Assembly: GCA_020465985.1 (NCBI GenBank)
Contig: JAANYP010007010.1
Location: 186,001-250,000, forward strand
Reading direction: 5' to 3'
Source of the DNA: Centrapalus pauciflorus
Lineage: Eukaryota; Streptophyta; Magnoliopsida; Asterales; Asteraceae
DNA length: 64,000 bases
Of the stretch, positions 13,508 to 24,615 are shown piece by piece (the stretch's first letter is position 1; each line of letters opens with the position of its first letter). The notes under the pieces were generated by a model. That model saw nothing but the letters and a program-made list of their open reading frames with translations, was not told the origin of the DNA and did not search any database. Both the position numbers and the translations under genes were made by a program.

Positions 13508-13974
13508 TGTTGGAAATTCGTATGGTTTTTCGTAAAAACAAAAACATTAATCATATTAACGCACAGCGGAAGCTTTTTAAAAAACACGAATTCCGTACAC
13601 GGATCATCAAGTAAAACATAAGATAAGTAAACGAGAAAGCAATAAAAATTCGTACCTTTGTATTCTATGACAAGAATACACGAATGAGATGCTCTCGGTA
13701 TCCACCGGTGATGACAGGGTCGAGCGGCGCCAAGTATGCAATCGAACACACGAAGAACGGGAAAACCAAACACGTAATTGCGTGTTTGGTTCGTATGGCC
13801 AAGCACACCACACACACAAACACCTTCAAGTGTGTGTGTGCGCGGCGGCTTCTCCTAATAAAGTAGGTCACACACAACTCTCTAGGGTTGATATATATCT
13901 ATATATATATGTGTTGGCCGTATGTACATATATATATATATTATATATATATTAATTAAAATTTTAATATATAA

Positions 13975-14031
<57 letters not shown>

Positions 14032-14529
14032 TTATCTTTATTATTAAACCTTATATAATTATCTCTATAATTATATATCTATTAAATAATGTTTATCTTT
14101 TATATATTATCTAATAATATATAAACGAATAGATAATCATTTATAATTATCTTTATTTATTTGTTCATAATTATCCATCCAATTATCCAATAATGAGATG
14201 ATAATATCGATTCAAGTAAATACACCTTTTATTTAATATCTAATAATAAATAAAAGAGTAGATAATTATTATTTAATTATCATCCAATGACAATTAGATC
14301 ACTACAATATCTAATATTGCACTTTTAGTCCCCGTACTTTGAGATATAATTAATCATCCATTAATTTAATCTCAATGATCATTTCGTGTCATAAACAATA
14401 TCCAATATTGATTATTTAATCGTTTAATTGCATCTGCTCAGTTGTGCTCATCGGTGTGACCCTCAAGTGTTTTATGAAATCAGCCATGATGCAGTAGTTA
14501 TGTCATCTTTACACACCAATATACTAACA
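13508..14529 (-). mobile_element. Copia-type LTR (3' LTR, minus orientation)
   Basis: On the minus strand it begins TGTTAGTATATTGG at 14529 and ends CCAACA at 13508, the TG...CA form with short inverted ends. It is immediately preceded on that strand by a purine-rich AAGTGGGAGTA (14530-14540), the usual copia polypurine tract. Inside are AT-rich microsatellite runs (about 13895-14026) and a small hairpin near 13768-13790. The partner LTR should lie beyond 17612, where the element is cut. Confidence 0.75.
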
Positions 14530-17500
14530 TACTCCCACTTGTGTAAGACGACATACTGTCCTGCAGCATGCGCCTAAAGGAGGTCATGGCTAGACACTTT
14601 AGGCAACCAAGGTCATAAAAACTCTGACTCTCATTCGGGCATTCTTGTTGAAACAACCTTCCAAAAAGAAACTTAGGTTATATCACATGCATCGCGATAT
14701 TTCAATGTGAAAGCTAGGCATGGATTAGATCAACCGTAGCAAACACGATTATGTTTCTCGACTCCCTGATCTCATACTGAACTGTAACAGACAGAGTTGA
14801 ACACATCAGTTCTGTCCGAGCATGGCCATGCATTTCTTTCAGTATCAATCGTCGATGGGCCCAGAAATATCTCTTCTTAGTTAAAAGAAGGTGCAAATCC
14901 CATATTGACTATCTAGGCCTCCAGCACGACTCCCACTGCAACCAGCCTCGAACCGTTATGATCACCCAGTTACGGATGACGTTAGGTTAGGCCAAATGTA
15001 CAGCAGCACCCGCACTAAAGTACGTAGACATCTCAGGTACTAAGGATTACCTTTTTGAGACGACTCATGACTATGATCCACAAAGTGGTCTCAATCGGTG
15101 GGTCAATCCAATATTTGTTCGCAACAAATACCTGTGAATTTGGTCCAACCTTTGCTATATTCATCACCCATGAATATCAACCAAAAACCACAGTAGCCTT
15201 TTAATTCTCGTTGTGGTTCCCACGACAACAAGCAGCTATGGAATAGTTTTAGAATAACTTCAAATTTATTCTTGGATTTCTAAAACATGCAAAATAGAAC
15301 GACATTAAAGATATCATGTTGATCTCCTTTATCTCAATAAACACAACATGACTTCCATCAATTTAATGCTACTGTTCCTTTATCAAATGTAACGGTAACA
15401 CGATCTATCGAAAAATTAATTTCAGACATGATCTTAGTGGGAGTGTTCTCTAGTTAACTGACTTAACTTCCATTACCGTTTATCTTTGAAAAATTACACT
15501 AGTTCTTTATTACAACTTCTTGTAATATTATTCAGATCCAATCTGAATCTCCATACAAATTTATATCCATTATCTTTAGAGGAACTGGTAAATCACTCAT
15601 AAAGACACCAGGATTAAAATTTAGGAGCTCTAGCAATTCAGATTAATTGCTACTAGTGATACGTTTAGATGTTTAGTCTTGAATATGACAGTATGCAGTT
15701 TATCTATATCTTAACAAGATATCTTTAACAACATTGTGTTCAAAATTTGTGATATGTATCCATAACCACCAGAGAACCTGGTTATCTACAACATTTCGTT
15801 GTGGTATTCTGTCAAGCTTGCCGACGAGTGTTTAAACAAGTCAAAGGCTACTACTTGACTAACCATCACACAAGTTGTATACATTTCACATGTAATTTTA
15901 TAAAATGCGATTACTTCTTGTCTAAACAATTTTGACTTCTCAAGTCTAATTATTTCTGACAAGTGAAGTGAATTAACCTCCATGTAACTCCTTTACATTT
16001 AATTCTGCATTTTATTAGTTTCATCTATATAATCACAGGTGACTATCCAACTCATATAATCTCTTGAACAAGCTTTCAAGAATTAACAAGTTCAATGAAA
16101 CTGCATTTGAACATTTGAACAATTTACACAACAACATGGCAACCCTTTTTATCTGAATATGACTACTAGCTTGTCCAATCTCCATTGACAAGTTACTATT
16201 TAAGCTCCACTTGAATCAATAGTCTATAATCATGGTTTAGTAGTCTTAAACAATAGGAATTTCAAGCAACAAATTTTTAACTCCAAAAATTCTTTATTTA
16301 TCCCAAAAATACTTGCAAGAAATTCAATCAATTGTATACTACACCATGATAAACTATTGATGACATGAAAATAGTGTCCAGCAGAGTATTCTCTAAGATG
16401 TCTCTATGCTCCCATTGAATCTGTCATCTCTTTTCACTTCATTTTAGTTATTGCAGACATTATGCATGAAACTTTGTTCAATTGGGTATCACATATCCAA
16501 GAACAATAGAAGTGACTGATTCAGATACACGAAGTCTCAATGCGGTCAACCTTGACCGTTTCCAAGTACTTTGGACAATTCCTTTCCCAGTGCCCAGATT
16601 CCTAGCACTCAAAGAATTTGTCATCCTTGGATTTGACTTCTCTGGTTCTAGGTTTTAGCTACTTGTTAGCTTTAACCTCTGGCTTGGAAACTTACTTTCC
16701 TTTCTGTCTCTTTCCCTATATTCTCTCCTCAATCACTCCCTCAGCAGTCTATAGCATCCGATGCAGCCCACTGATCATCTTCTCCGTGCATATTGTAACA
16801 AATTACAAATTGCTAAAATTCCTTCAATAAGGAATTGTGAATTAGATTCGTGGTCATGTCCTGTGTCACGGGTAACCCAAGTCTGCTAAGATGATCCAAA
16901 TAACCTTTCATCTTCAGCGCATGGGATCTAACAGTTGTTCCTTCTGCCATTCTGCAGGAGCTCAGAGCCCTTGTCGTATATCTTTCTCAGTCCGAGCCTG
17001 AGTCTGGAACACATCCTTTAGATGGCGATACATCTGTCAAGCTGAGACGTCCATAAGGCTAGTCCGCAGCTCAGATGTCATGGTCGCTAGCATTAGACAG
17101 GCAACATTTACCGAATCCTCAGAGTGCTTCTTGTGGAGATTTCTCTCCTCAACTGTAGCAGTCTCTGCAGGAGCAGGTTCTGGTGCCCTTTCCAGAATAT
17201 ACGACTTTCACCCTGTACTCAGAACATTTGTCAGATTTTACTCCCAGTTCAGGAAGTTGCCTCTTTTGAGTTCTCCATATCCCGAATGGACCTCAAAGTA
17301 GCAACATGTGCTTTTGGGGAGGATTTTCAAGTGGGAAAAGGATATTGACGTTATCATTGTTGTTATTACTGTTATTGTCATTTTTATTATTAAACCGCTT
17401 CTACCTCTGTCTTTTTCATCCATCTTAAACAATTTTTCAAAAATCAGTATTTGATTAACCATTAATAAATCAATAACCCAAAATTTAGAAAATGATTTAT

Positions 17501-17612
17501 TAATCCTAAGAACCATTTTACTTATTCATGCACCCAACGGAGGCTGAACCTACATGAATAAGCTACTCCGGCAGGCAACTTATTACCAATTACAACTCCT
17601 TTGTAACTCTTA
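14530..17612 (-). mobile_element. Degraded Ty1/copia internal region, 5'-truncated
   Basis: This minus-strand interior adjoins the LTR at 13508-14529. Its gag remnant occupies 16540-17290. The 2 kb between gag and the LTR shows no recognisable integrase or reverse transcriptase and is full of stops, so much of pol has been lost or decayed. The upstream part and 5' LTR are cut off where the Harbinger element begins at 17613. Confidence 0.65.
16540..17290 (-). pseudogene. Copia gag (UBN2-like plus zinc knuckle), decayed
   Basis: Minus-strand translation in mixed frames gives gag-like phrases. A segment near 17120-17000 (S-E-D-S-V-N-V-A and M-T-S-E-L-R) resembles the capsid region of copia gag. 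A segment near 16625-16560 reads F-F-E-C, a stop, then G-H-W-E-R-N-C-P-K-Y-L, which is a CCHC zinc knuckle with an in-frame stop. In the family the knuckle packages element RNA. Multiple stops make this a dead copy. Confidence 0.65.
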
Positions 17613-17869
17613 GGGGGTGTTTGGTACAGAGAGTTGGGGGCAGAGAAATGGAATTGGAATCAAATCCCTTGTTTGTTTAAGCCTGAGAAATGAAAAATGA
17701 GAAATAAATGATTTCCATTTCCCTACTTTTATTTCTCTCCCATAGGTGAGGAAATGGGGGGAATTGAAATTTTCAACTCTCTGGGGAAATGACAAAAAAA
17801 AGCGGAGAGTTGTGAAAAAACACCCCCCAAACCGATTCATCTCTTCCATTCGTTTCTCTCATTTTGCCC

Positions 17870-18435
17870 TAGCCCCTTTCTCTTCCACGAACTCTTCCAC
17901 GAAGCTCTTCCATTCTACCTCTTTCTCTGTTTCTCTCATCTTGCTGGGCTGTTCTTCTCCTCCTCGCGGCGGCGGCGCTGGGCTGTTCTTCTCCTCCTCG
18001 CGGCGGCGGCACTGTTGGCTGTTCATCTTCCTCCTCGGCGGCGGCTCGGCGGCGGCACTGTGGGCTGTTCCTCTTCCTTCTCGGCGGCATAAGGTATGGT
18101 CGAGACACACTCTCTGTCCGTCTGTCGAGCACACCCACACACACCCACACTCTCTCTGTCGCAGACACAGTGACACACACACACACTCACTATCGATATT
18201 TTCTGTTTCAACGTATGTGTTTCAATGTTTCTGTTTCAATGTTTGGTCTGTTTGGTGGGAGTGTGCAGAGACTTCAAAGAAACGAGCTTCATGACTGTGA
18301 GACATTGAATTATTGGTTTGGTGTTCCTGTTTTTTGGGGTCCAATGATTATTGAATTTTCTTATATGATCATATATGATACACTGCCTTGGTGCTATAAG
18401 TGGAGCTATTGTGATCTAATTACCTAAAAGTCATT
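17870..18435 (+). other. GC-rich leader of the Harbinger element
   Basis: CT-rich sequence with duplicated 'ctcctcgcggcggcgg' segments and CA-rich words lies between the left terminus and the transposase. Overlapping long frames on both strands reflect its composition, and none resembles a known protein. It probably represents promoter and 5' leader. Confidence 0.4.
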
Positions 18436-18918
18436 TTTTTTATCATGTAAAAAGCTTCTGTGCTTGATGTTGAAGGCTGCACATTCAACATCATATATGA
18501 TACACTGCCTTGTTTGAATATGATTGTGAAAATAGCTCTTTCTTGGTACTGATTGTACATACCATTTGCATCAATTTCTGTACTCTTACTTTTGTAATAT
18601 GGAAAAAAAAAATAGGTTACATTTCAATACGATAAGGTTACCTTGATCAACTTGATTTGAAAAATATGTTATCTTAAATAGAAAAAAATTAGTATGTTAT
18701 CCAAGTCGAAAGGTATTTTCATTATTAATAACCAAGTTTTATCAATACGTCACAACTCTTGTGATTAATTAAGATTTATTTGTAGACTCATTTGTATGAT
18801 TATGCAAGAAATTTGAAAGTCAAACAACAAATCAACATCCATAAATCGTGTCCAACAAATCATTCCAAATATTATGCCAAAATCGTGCATTCGTTTGTGT
18901 ACCTAGAATAACCATTCG

Positions 18919-19436
18919 TTTTGATTTTTGATGAATCCTTAACTTGATTTTGATTTTTGATGGCAATTTGGGATGAAGCTTTGATGATGAAATTGTATGA
19001 ACCGTGTTAGTTATTGTATATGATTTATATATGAGTTTAAAGTTATAGCTGTTTCCTATATTTGAGTTTTTAAGTAAGATTTATATATGGTTTTGATTTT
19101 TGATGAATCCTTAACTTGATTTTGATTTTTGATGGCAATTTGGGATGAAGCTTTGATGATGAAATTGTATGAACCGTGTTAGTTATTGTATATGATTTAT
19201 ATATGAGTTTAAAGTTATAGTTGTTTCCTATATTTGAGTTTTTAAGTAAGATTTATATATGGTTTTGATTTTTGATGAATCCTTAAATTGATTTTGATTT
19301 TTGATGGCAATTTGGGATGAAGCTTTGATGATGAAATTGTATGAACCGTGTTAGTTATTGTATATGATTTATATATGAGTTAAAGTTATAGTTGTTCCTA
19401 TATTTGAGTTTTTAAGTAAGATTTATATATGATTTG
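18919..19436 (+). repeat. Three tandem repeats of 172 bp
   Basis: Copies begin at 18919, 19091 and 19263 with 'ttttgatttttgatgaatcc' and are nearly identical, the third with small deletions. The last ends in 'gatttgtag' directly before the transposase ATG at 19440, so the array forms the 3' part of a probable leader intron. Confidence 0.95.
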
Positions 19437-19439
19437 TAG

Positions 19440-20395
19440 ATGGCAAGATCACCGTTGAGACAACGAATTAATTGCATTAGACAAGTGGCTAGAATAATTG
19501 CTATAAGTGCATTTCATGTCATGTATGTTATGTTTCGTTGGTGGATGATGTGTACACTTCGTTGGCGTCGTTGGCGTCGTTCAATTGAATCAAGAACGTT
19601 GCGTGAAAAATATTTAATGAGTTATCATAATAGGCGTGAAAACATGACGAGGATGGTTTATGAAAGTGATGTTACGAGCATTGTTAACATAAGAATGAAT
19701 AGACATGCATTTTCAACACTTTGTGATATGCTAGAAAGTAGAGGAGGGTTAAAGAATAGTAAAAACATGGACGTTGATGAGCAAGTTGCTATGTTTTTAC
19801 ATACACTTGCTCATAATGCAAAGAATAGGATCCTAGTTAATAGATTTCATCGGTCCGGTGAAACTATTAGTCGTTATTTCAAGTTAGTTTTACATGCCGT
19901 ATGTCGGTTACACAAAGAGTTTTACAAGACACCTGTGCCGGTGCCAGATAATGAAACCGACGAGCGATGGAAATGGTTTAAGGTTAGTTAAAGTATACTA
20001 AGTAATAAATTTTATTTTATCAACTTTATTCATTTTGTAATATTCTAGCATAATTATTAAGTAATGTTTTATTTTATCAAGGGTTGCCTAGGAGCACTAG
20101 ATGGTACATATGTGAAAGTTAGAGTACCTACTATTGATCGAAAACCTTACCGAACACGAAATGGAGAGATTTGTACGAATGTCCTTAATGTATGTACAAG
20201 AGACCTTTTATTCACGTACGTCTTAGCGGGATGGGAGGGTTCTGCAGCTGATAGCAGAGTTCTACGAGATGCAATTAGTAGGCCTAATGGTCTTAGAATT
20301 GCTCAGGGTATGTGATTAAATATTTAAATTATATATGTAGATTCAAATATCTAAATTAACATAGAGTTTAATGGTTTATTGTAGGAACATACTAT
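19440..20395 (+). pseudogene. PIF/Harbinger (HARBI1/ALP1-like) transposase, truncated
   Basis: Three exons: 19440-19982, 20082-20307 and 20385-20395, joined by GT-AG introns that keep frame. Exon 1 carries the N-terminal region (R-M-N-R-H-A-F-x-x-L-C, then V-A-M-F-L-H-T-L-A-H-N and F-H-R-S-G-E-T-I-S-R). Exon 2 carries the start of the DDE domain: the first aspartate in G-A-L-D-G-T-Y and the second in G-S-A-A-D-S-R-V-L. Exon 3 opens Q-G-T-Y-Y as in the family and is then interrupted by the gypsy LTR, so the third catalytic residue and the C-terminus are lost. The family cuts and pastes elements into TWA targets with an accessory Myb-like protein; no accessory gene is seen in this element. What remains would be inactive. 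Confidence 0.85.
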
Positions 20396-20648
20396 TGTAA
20401 CATCCACGGATTTAATTTGATGTATTTAGGTTAATTAAGTGGAAAATTTATATATTTAAGTTGAATTTGGGTGATTATTATGTATTTGGATATTTAGCAA
20501 GTTTGTTGCTATTTTAAGAAAATTGAACTCAGAAACAATTTTATGGATTATTATGAATTTAAAAGTTATTTATGATAAATCTAAGATTAAATCAGTATTT
20601 TATGGAACCGGTTAAGTCGAGTGGTGAAATGTGCAAAATGACGAAAGT

Positions 20649-20659
20649 AGTATATAAAG
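20649..20659 (+). promoter_or_regulatory. TATA-like element of the 5' LTR
   Basis: The sequence gtatataaagg precedes a CT-rich leader by about 45 bases. It is conserved in the 3' LTR near 27501. This is the probable start region for the genomic transcript. Confidence 0.5.
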
Positions 20660-21116
20660 GGCAATAGGCTTCATTTTCTAGTTTACACCATCTCACTACT
20701 TTATCTCTCTAGAAATTTTCTCTCTACATCTCTCTAAGATATATCACAAACCGACCGTCGGATTTTCGAGAATTATACGTCATCGGAAAGGTATCGAGGA
20801 GTACAACAACAATATACAAACGGATTTCAGAGTTCGTGCGAATTGAGGTAAGAATCGAATCTTTTAAGTTTATAGTTTCGGTTTTGAAGTTAACTAGAAT
20901 TCGAATCTGTCATTTTATGCAAATTTAAGCTTGTTTTGCTCGAAACATTGTTGGAATGTGATAATATATGCATAGTAGAATCGAATCTAGGTATCATACA
21001 TGATATATGCATGATTTTTGACTTAGAAATGAAGGATTTAAGTTGAAATGATGAACATACTCGAATATGTCAAGAACAGAGTCGAAATGCAAGAACAAAC
21101 TCGAGTTTGGTGCTAG

Positions 21117-21300
21117 ATTCGAAGGTGTACTATTAGATTCTAAGGGGGGGCTTCGAATCTAACCATAGAATCGAAGTGTAGTTCGAATCTAACCATAGAT
21201 TCGAAGGGTAGGTTCGAATCTAACATAAGGGGTTCGAATCTAATGTATAAATTTCGAATCTAATGCTTGATTTCGAATCTAACCTATTAAATTCGAGTTT
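21117..21300 (+). repeat. TTCGAATCTAA motif cluster in 5' LTR
   Basis: About eight copies of 'ttcgaatctaa' or close variants, some complementary (attcgaag), occur in 180 bases. The core TTCGAA is self-complementary. The same cluster is kept in the 3' LTR at 27965-28150. Confidence 0.85.
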
Positions 21301-22434
21301 AATGCCAAAAATTTAGAATACTACTCCCTAGACTCGAGTATTATGAATGAGACTCATATACAACACATAAAATGATATAAAATATGCAAAGGACAAGATA
21401 CAGAATTGAAATGGGTTTCAAACTTGGTTATAGTTTAAATTTGGATGTAGACCCGAAATGGGGGAAAACGTTGCAAAACTTACGAGATTTGATTTTTATG
21501 AGTTAAACGGATAATGATATGAGGAATTTGTTGTAATTGATATAACAGGTCCCTTGTGGTGTTGTTTAACCCACAGTGGGGTACTTGGTGGAATCCGGTT
21601 GAAAGCCCGAAGAGAAATAATATCGGTTAAAAGATAATTACGCACCCACTGTGAGTACAGTAGATTTCGCATGGTTATATTTGTTTTATGTAAGCTTTGC
21701 CTGCTGAGACCTGTTGTTTCATTGATTGTTTGGAATTCTACTAACTTGCGTAGATTTGGATGCACATTCTTACTTTTTGCATGTCCTTTCGGTTGTTGTG
21801 CATCTAGTGATGGACCGGTGGGTCACATCGATTACTCTGATGTTACTGTGCTATATGACCTGGAGCTGATCCCTCCTAGGCCCGGTAGGCAGTATGTCAT
21901 CCCCGATCGTACGTTTGTCTCAGATGGTATGTTTAAATGCCGAGCTGTGAGCTCGAAGGGGCTGCGGCTCTGGTCCGTACTTGGTGTACGAAGAGAGTAT
22001 ACGACGTTTGTCGTCGGGATTACTCTTGGGCTTCATAAAAATTTATAAAATGCGCAATCTATGTATTCACTAAGCATTCGCTTACGTTTTAGTTGTTGTA
22101 TTTTTTTTACAGGCAAAGGAAAATCTACTGCTGGACCTTCTAGTTAGGTCGATTTGGAAGATTTGGAAGATATCTGCTATTTAATCGGTAATTATGTTGT
22201 GGGACAAATGTTGTAATATATTCTGGATGATTGTAATAAATGTATGGGTGTGTAGACCTAGACTTGGTACCTGATAGCACCGTAGGGTGTTTAACACTTG
22301 TTGCACTATTTTATTTATGTTTTAATGCTTCCGCACTTAATTTAGGTTATCAGATCATTATGTTATTGCATGTTGATGATTAATCCTGGGTGTATTGTAA
22401 TTGGTGGTTGTTGTGACAAGGGTGTCACACGAGA

Positions 22435-22446
22435 TGGTATCAGAGC
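22435..22446 (+). other. Primer binding site, tRNA-iMet type
   Basis: TGGTATCAGAGC lies five bases inside the 5' LTR and is the standard complement of the initiator methionine tRNA 3' end. Confidence 0.9.
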
Positions 22447-22647
22447 AGTAGTTTGAGATTCAAGTGTCCGTGAGGTCTTGATCTCAAACATTAGGTGATG
22501 ATATGTAGTGATGCTAAGTAATGATCTGAACTAAGATAGGTTATGATCTAGTAATTATAGGGATTGACTATTATACGGGACAAATGAATGGTGTCTTTAA
22601 ATTTATGACATGTTGCTAAATAAGTTATATGTTTCGTATTTCAGAAC

Positions 22648-24615
22648 ATGTCTGGAGGAGGAATGACACCTGAAGAGACGAGAGAAATGATGCTAGCCAT
22701 GATGGCTGAGCAAAGAGAGATGATTCAAGAGCAGTTTCGGGCTAGAGATGAGGCCGAAACTAAGCGAAGGGAAGATAAAAGGAAGAACAAAGAAAAAGAA
22801 AGAGAAGGAATTAATGAGGAACAAGATGACAACACTGGGTCATCTAATAAGCCCAGGGGTTGTCGGTTTAAGGATTTTAAAGGAAATGGAGCTGTAGAGT
22901 TTAACGGTTTAGGGGATGTTGTTGCCGCACTGGAATGGATAACAGCAACTGAGCGAACATTCCGAATCAGCGACTGTGCTGAGAAGGACATGGTTCGTTA
23001 TGCAACTGCTATGTTCACGAATGATGCAATCATGTGGTGGAATGCCATGGTGAACGCTTTAACATTGGAGAAGGTTTCAGTTATGAAATGGGCTGAGTTC
23101 ACGGACTTATTCACTCAGCAATACTGTCCGATTGATGAGCGTCGGAGATTAGAGGCAAGGTTTATGGCGCTGGTACAGGGGACGAAGACGGTGTCCCAAT
23201 ATGCTGTGGAGTTCACGAGGTTAAGTCTGTTCGCACCTCATCAGGTGGACACCGAAGAGAGGAAAGTGACCAGGTTCGAGGCTGGTCTTGACATTGAGAT
23301 TAGGAGGGTCATGAGCAATGTTCGTTACCCTACATTTGCTGGCTTACTTGAGGCTGCCAGAAATGTAGAGCAGATTTTGATTATGTTGGGCTACTCTGTT
23401 GGGTCTGCTGCTGCTTCCACCAATCCAACACAGCCGTCACCGCCGAAGCGCCAAAGGGAGGGAGGATATTCTGGTTCTTCCCGGTCTTCACAATACTCAC
23501 CTCAACAGTCGTATCGCCGACAATCTGGTTCATCTGATCGCGGTCGTGCGCGTGCATACTCCATCAACACTGAGCCGCAGTATTGCAATAAATGTCATCT
23601 GGAGCACTTTGGCAAATGCACTAACGGACGTGCTTGTTTTTGCTGTGGGGAGCTGGGCCATTTTCAGAATGACTGCCCAAGGAAGGGTGATGCTTGCTAT
23701 AAGTGTGGGGTGTGGGGTCACTATAGCAGGAACTGTAGAAAGAATGCTCCAACAGCTGCTGCACCATCATCAACACGATCGTCTGGAGGTTCGAGTGGTG
23801 GTTCAGTTAACCGCCGGGGTCAGCCACAGAGGGCACCTGCTCGTGCTTTTCAGATAACTGCAGAGGAGGCAAGGGAAAATCCGGAGGTCGTCACGGGTAC
23901 GTTCATAGTTAATTCTATGCCTGCACGAGTTTTATTTGATTCGGGTGCCAATAGATCGTTTGTTTCTACTATGTTTGCACAAAGACTTGCCATGGCACTA
24001 TCTAGATTATCTGCTGTTCTTGATATAGAAACTGCTAGCAACACTCTAGTAAAAGTAGATCATGTCTACCGTAACTGCACGTTAGTAATTGAAGATGTAG
24101 TCTTCAATTTGGACTTGATACCGATAGAATTCAGTGAGTTTGATGTCATAGTCGGGATGGACTGGTTGATCGAGAATGAAGCCCACATAGTGTGTAAGAG
24201 CCGAATGATAAAGATAACTACCCCGGAGGGGCGTGAGATATGTATATATGGGGATAGGAGAAGCGGGGATCTGTGTTTGCTGACTATTGCAAAAGCTCGA
24301 AAGCTTGTTGCAAAGGGATGTGATGCATACTTAGCATATGCGATTGATGCTAAGGCAGAGAAGAGAACTTTGGCCGATGTGCCGGTTGTTTCACAATTCC
24401 CGGATGTGTTTCCGGAAGACTTGTCTGGCGTGCCGCCTGAGAGACAAGTTGAGTTTAGGATTGACTTGATCCCTGGAGCTGCACCGGTGGCTCGTTCTCC
24501 TTATCGTCTTGCCCCAACCGAGATGAAAGAAATGATGACACAACTTCAGGAGTTGTTGACAAGGGCTTCATTCGGCCGAGTTCATCGCCATGGGGAGCTC
24601 CGGTATTGTTTGTAA
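22648..24615 (+). CDS. Gypsy gag-protease polyprotein (5' part)
   Basis: The frame gives 655 codons. Residues 1-60 are a charged coiled-coil-like region. About 83-250 match the retrotransposon gag capsid region (W-I-T-A-T-E-R-T-F, then A-M-F-T-N-D-A-I-M-W-W). Two CCHC zinc knuckles follow (C330-C333-H338-C343 and C350-C353-H358-C363), preceded by a partial one near 313. The aspartic protease active site D-S-G is at 431-433. The frame continues through the linker to reverse transcriptase and then leaves the family's usual reading near position 24555, ending at 24615. The next frame resumes the family pattern at once, so a single-base loss probably split one polyprotein. The start at 22648 is the first methionine after the primer site and fits related elements. 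Confidence 0.9.
   Translation: MSGGGMTPEETREMMLAMMAEQREMIQEQFRARDEAETKRREDKRKNKEKEREGINEEQDDNTGSSNKPRGCRFKDFKGNGAVEFNGLGDVVAALEWITATERTFRISDCAEKDMVRYATAMFTNDAIMWWNAMVNALTLEKVSVMKWAEFTDLFTQQYCPIDERRRLEARFMALVQGTKTVSQYAVEFTRLSLFAPHQVDTEERKVTRFEAGLDIEIRRVMSNVRYPTFAGLLEAARNVEQILIMLGYSVGSAAASTNPTQPSPPKRQREGGYSGSSRSSQYSPQQSYRRQSGSSDRGRARAYSINTEPQYCNKCHLEHFGKCTNGRACFCCGELGHFQNDCPRKGDACYKCGVWGHYSRNCRKNAPTAAAPSSTRSSGGSSGGSVNRRGQPQRAPARAFQITAEEARENPEVVTGTFIVNSMPARVLFDSGANRSFVSTMFAQRLAMALSRLSAVLDIETASNTLVKVDHVYRNCTLVIEDVVFNLDLIPIEFSEFDVIVGMDWLIENEAHIVCKSRMIKITTPEGREICIYGDRRSGDLCLLTIAKARKLVAKGCDAYLAYAIDAKAEKRTLADVPVVSQFPDVFPEDLSGVPPERQVEFRIDLIPGAAPVARSPYRLAPTEMKEMMTQLQELLTRASFGRVHRHGELRYCL

Larger units (their letters stand above)
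17613..20395 (+). mobile_element. PIF/Harbinger transposon, 3'-truncated
   Basis: The left end GGGGGTGTTTGGTACAGAGAG after TTA (17610-17612) is a typical PIF/Harbinger terminus and target. It is followed by a GC-rich, CT-rich leader (about 17870-18180), three 172-bp tandem repeats, and the transposase gene. The element inserts into the degraded copia and is itself cut at 20395 by the gypsy LTR. No right terminus or remainder of the transposase is seen after the gypsy element. Confidence 0.8.
20396..22429 (+). repeat. 5' LTR of the gypsy element
   Basis: Bounded by TG and CA. A 'gtatataaagg' TATA-like site lies near 20650, followed by CT-rich leader sequence and a splice-donor-like 'gaggtaagaatc' near 20846. 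It includes the TTCGAATCTAA-rich segment at 21117-21300 and a 125-codon frame (21671-22048) conserved in the other LTR. Confidence 0.92.

Noticed and set aside
13689..13955. Overlapping frames on both strands at the copia LTR
   Set aside because: They are confined to the LTR, terminate in TA repeats and show no domain.
17746..18294. 182-codon frame and overlapping opposite-strand frames in the GC-rich Harbinger leader
   Set aside because: Low-complexity Ser/Arg/Pro-rich translations in several frames, no domain, and position upstream of the transposase ATG fit a leader.
18919..19436. CRISPR-like or satellite array
   Set aside because: Only three contiguous 172-bp units without spacers, in a plant transposon leader.
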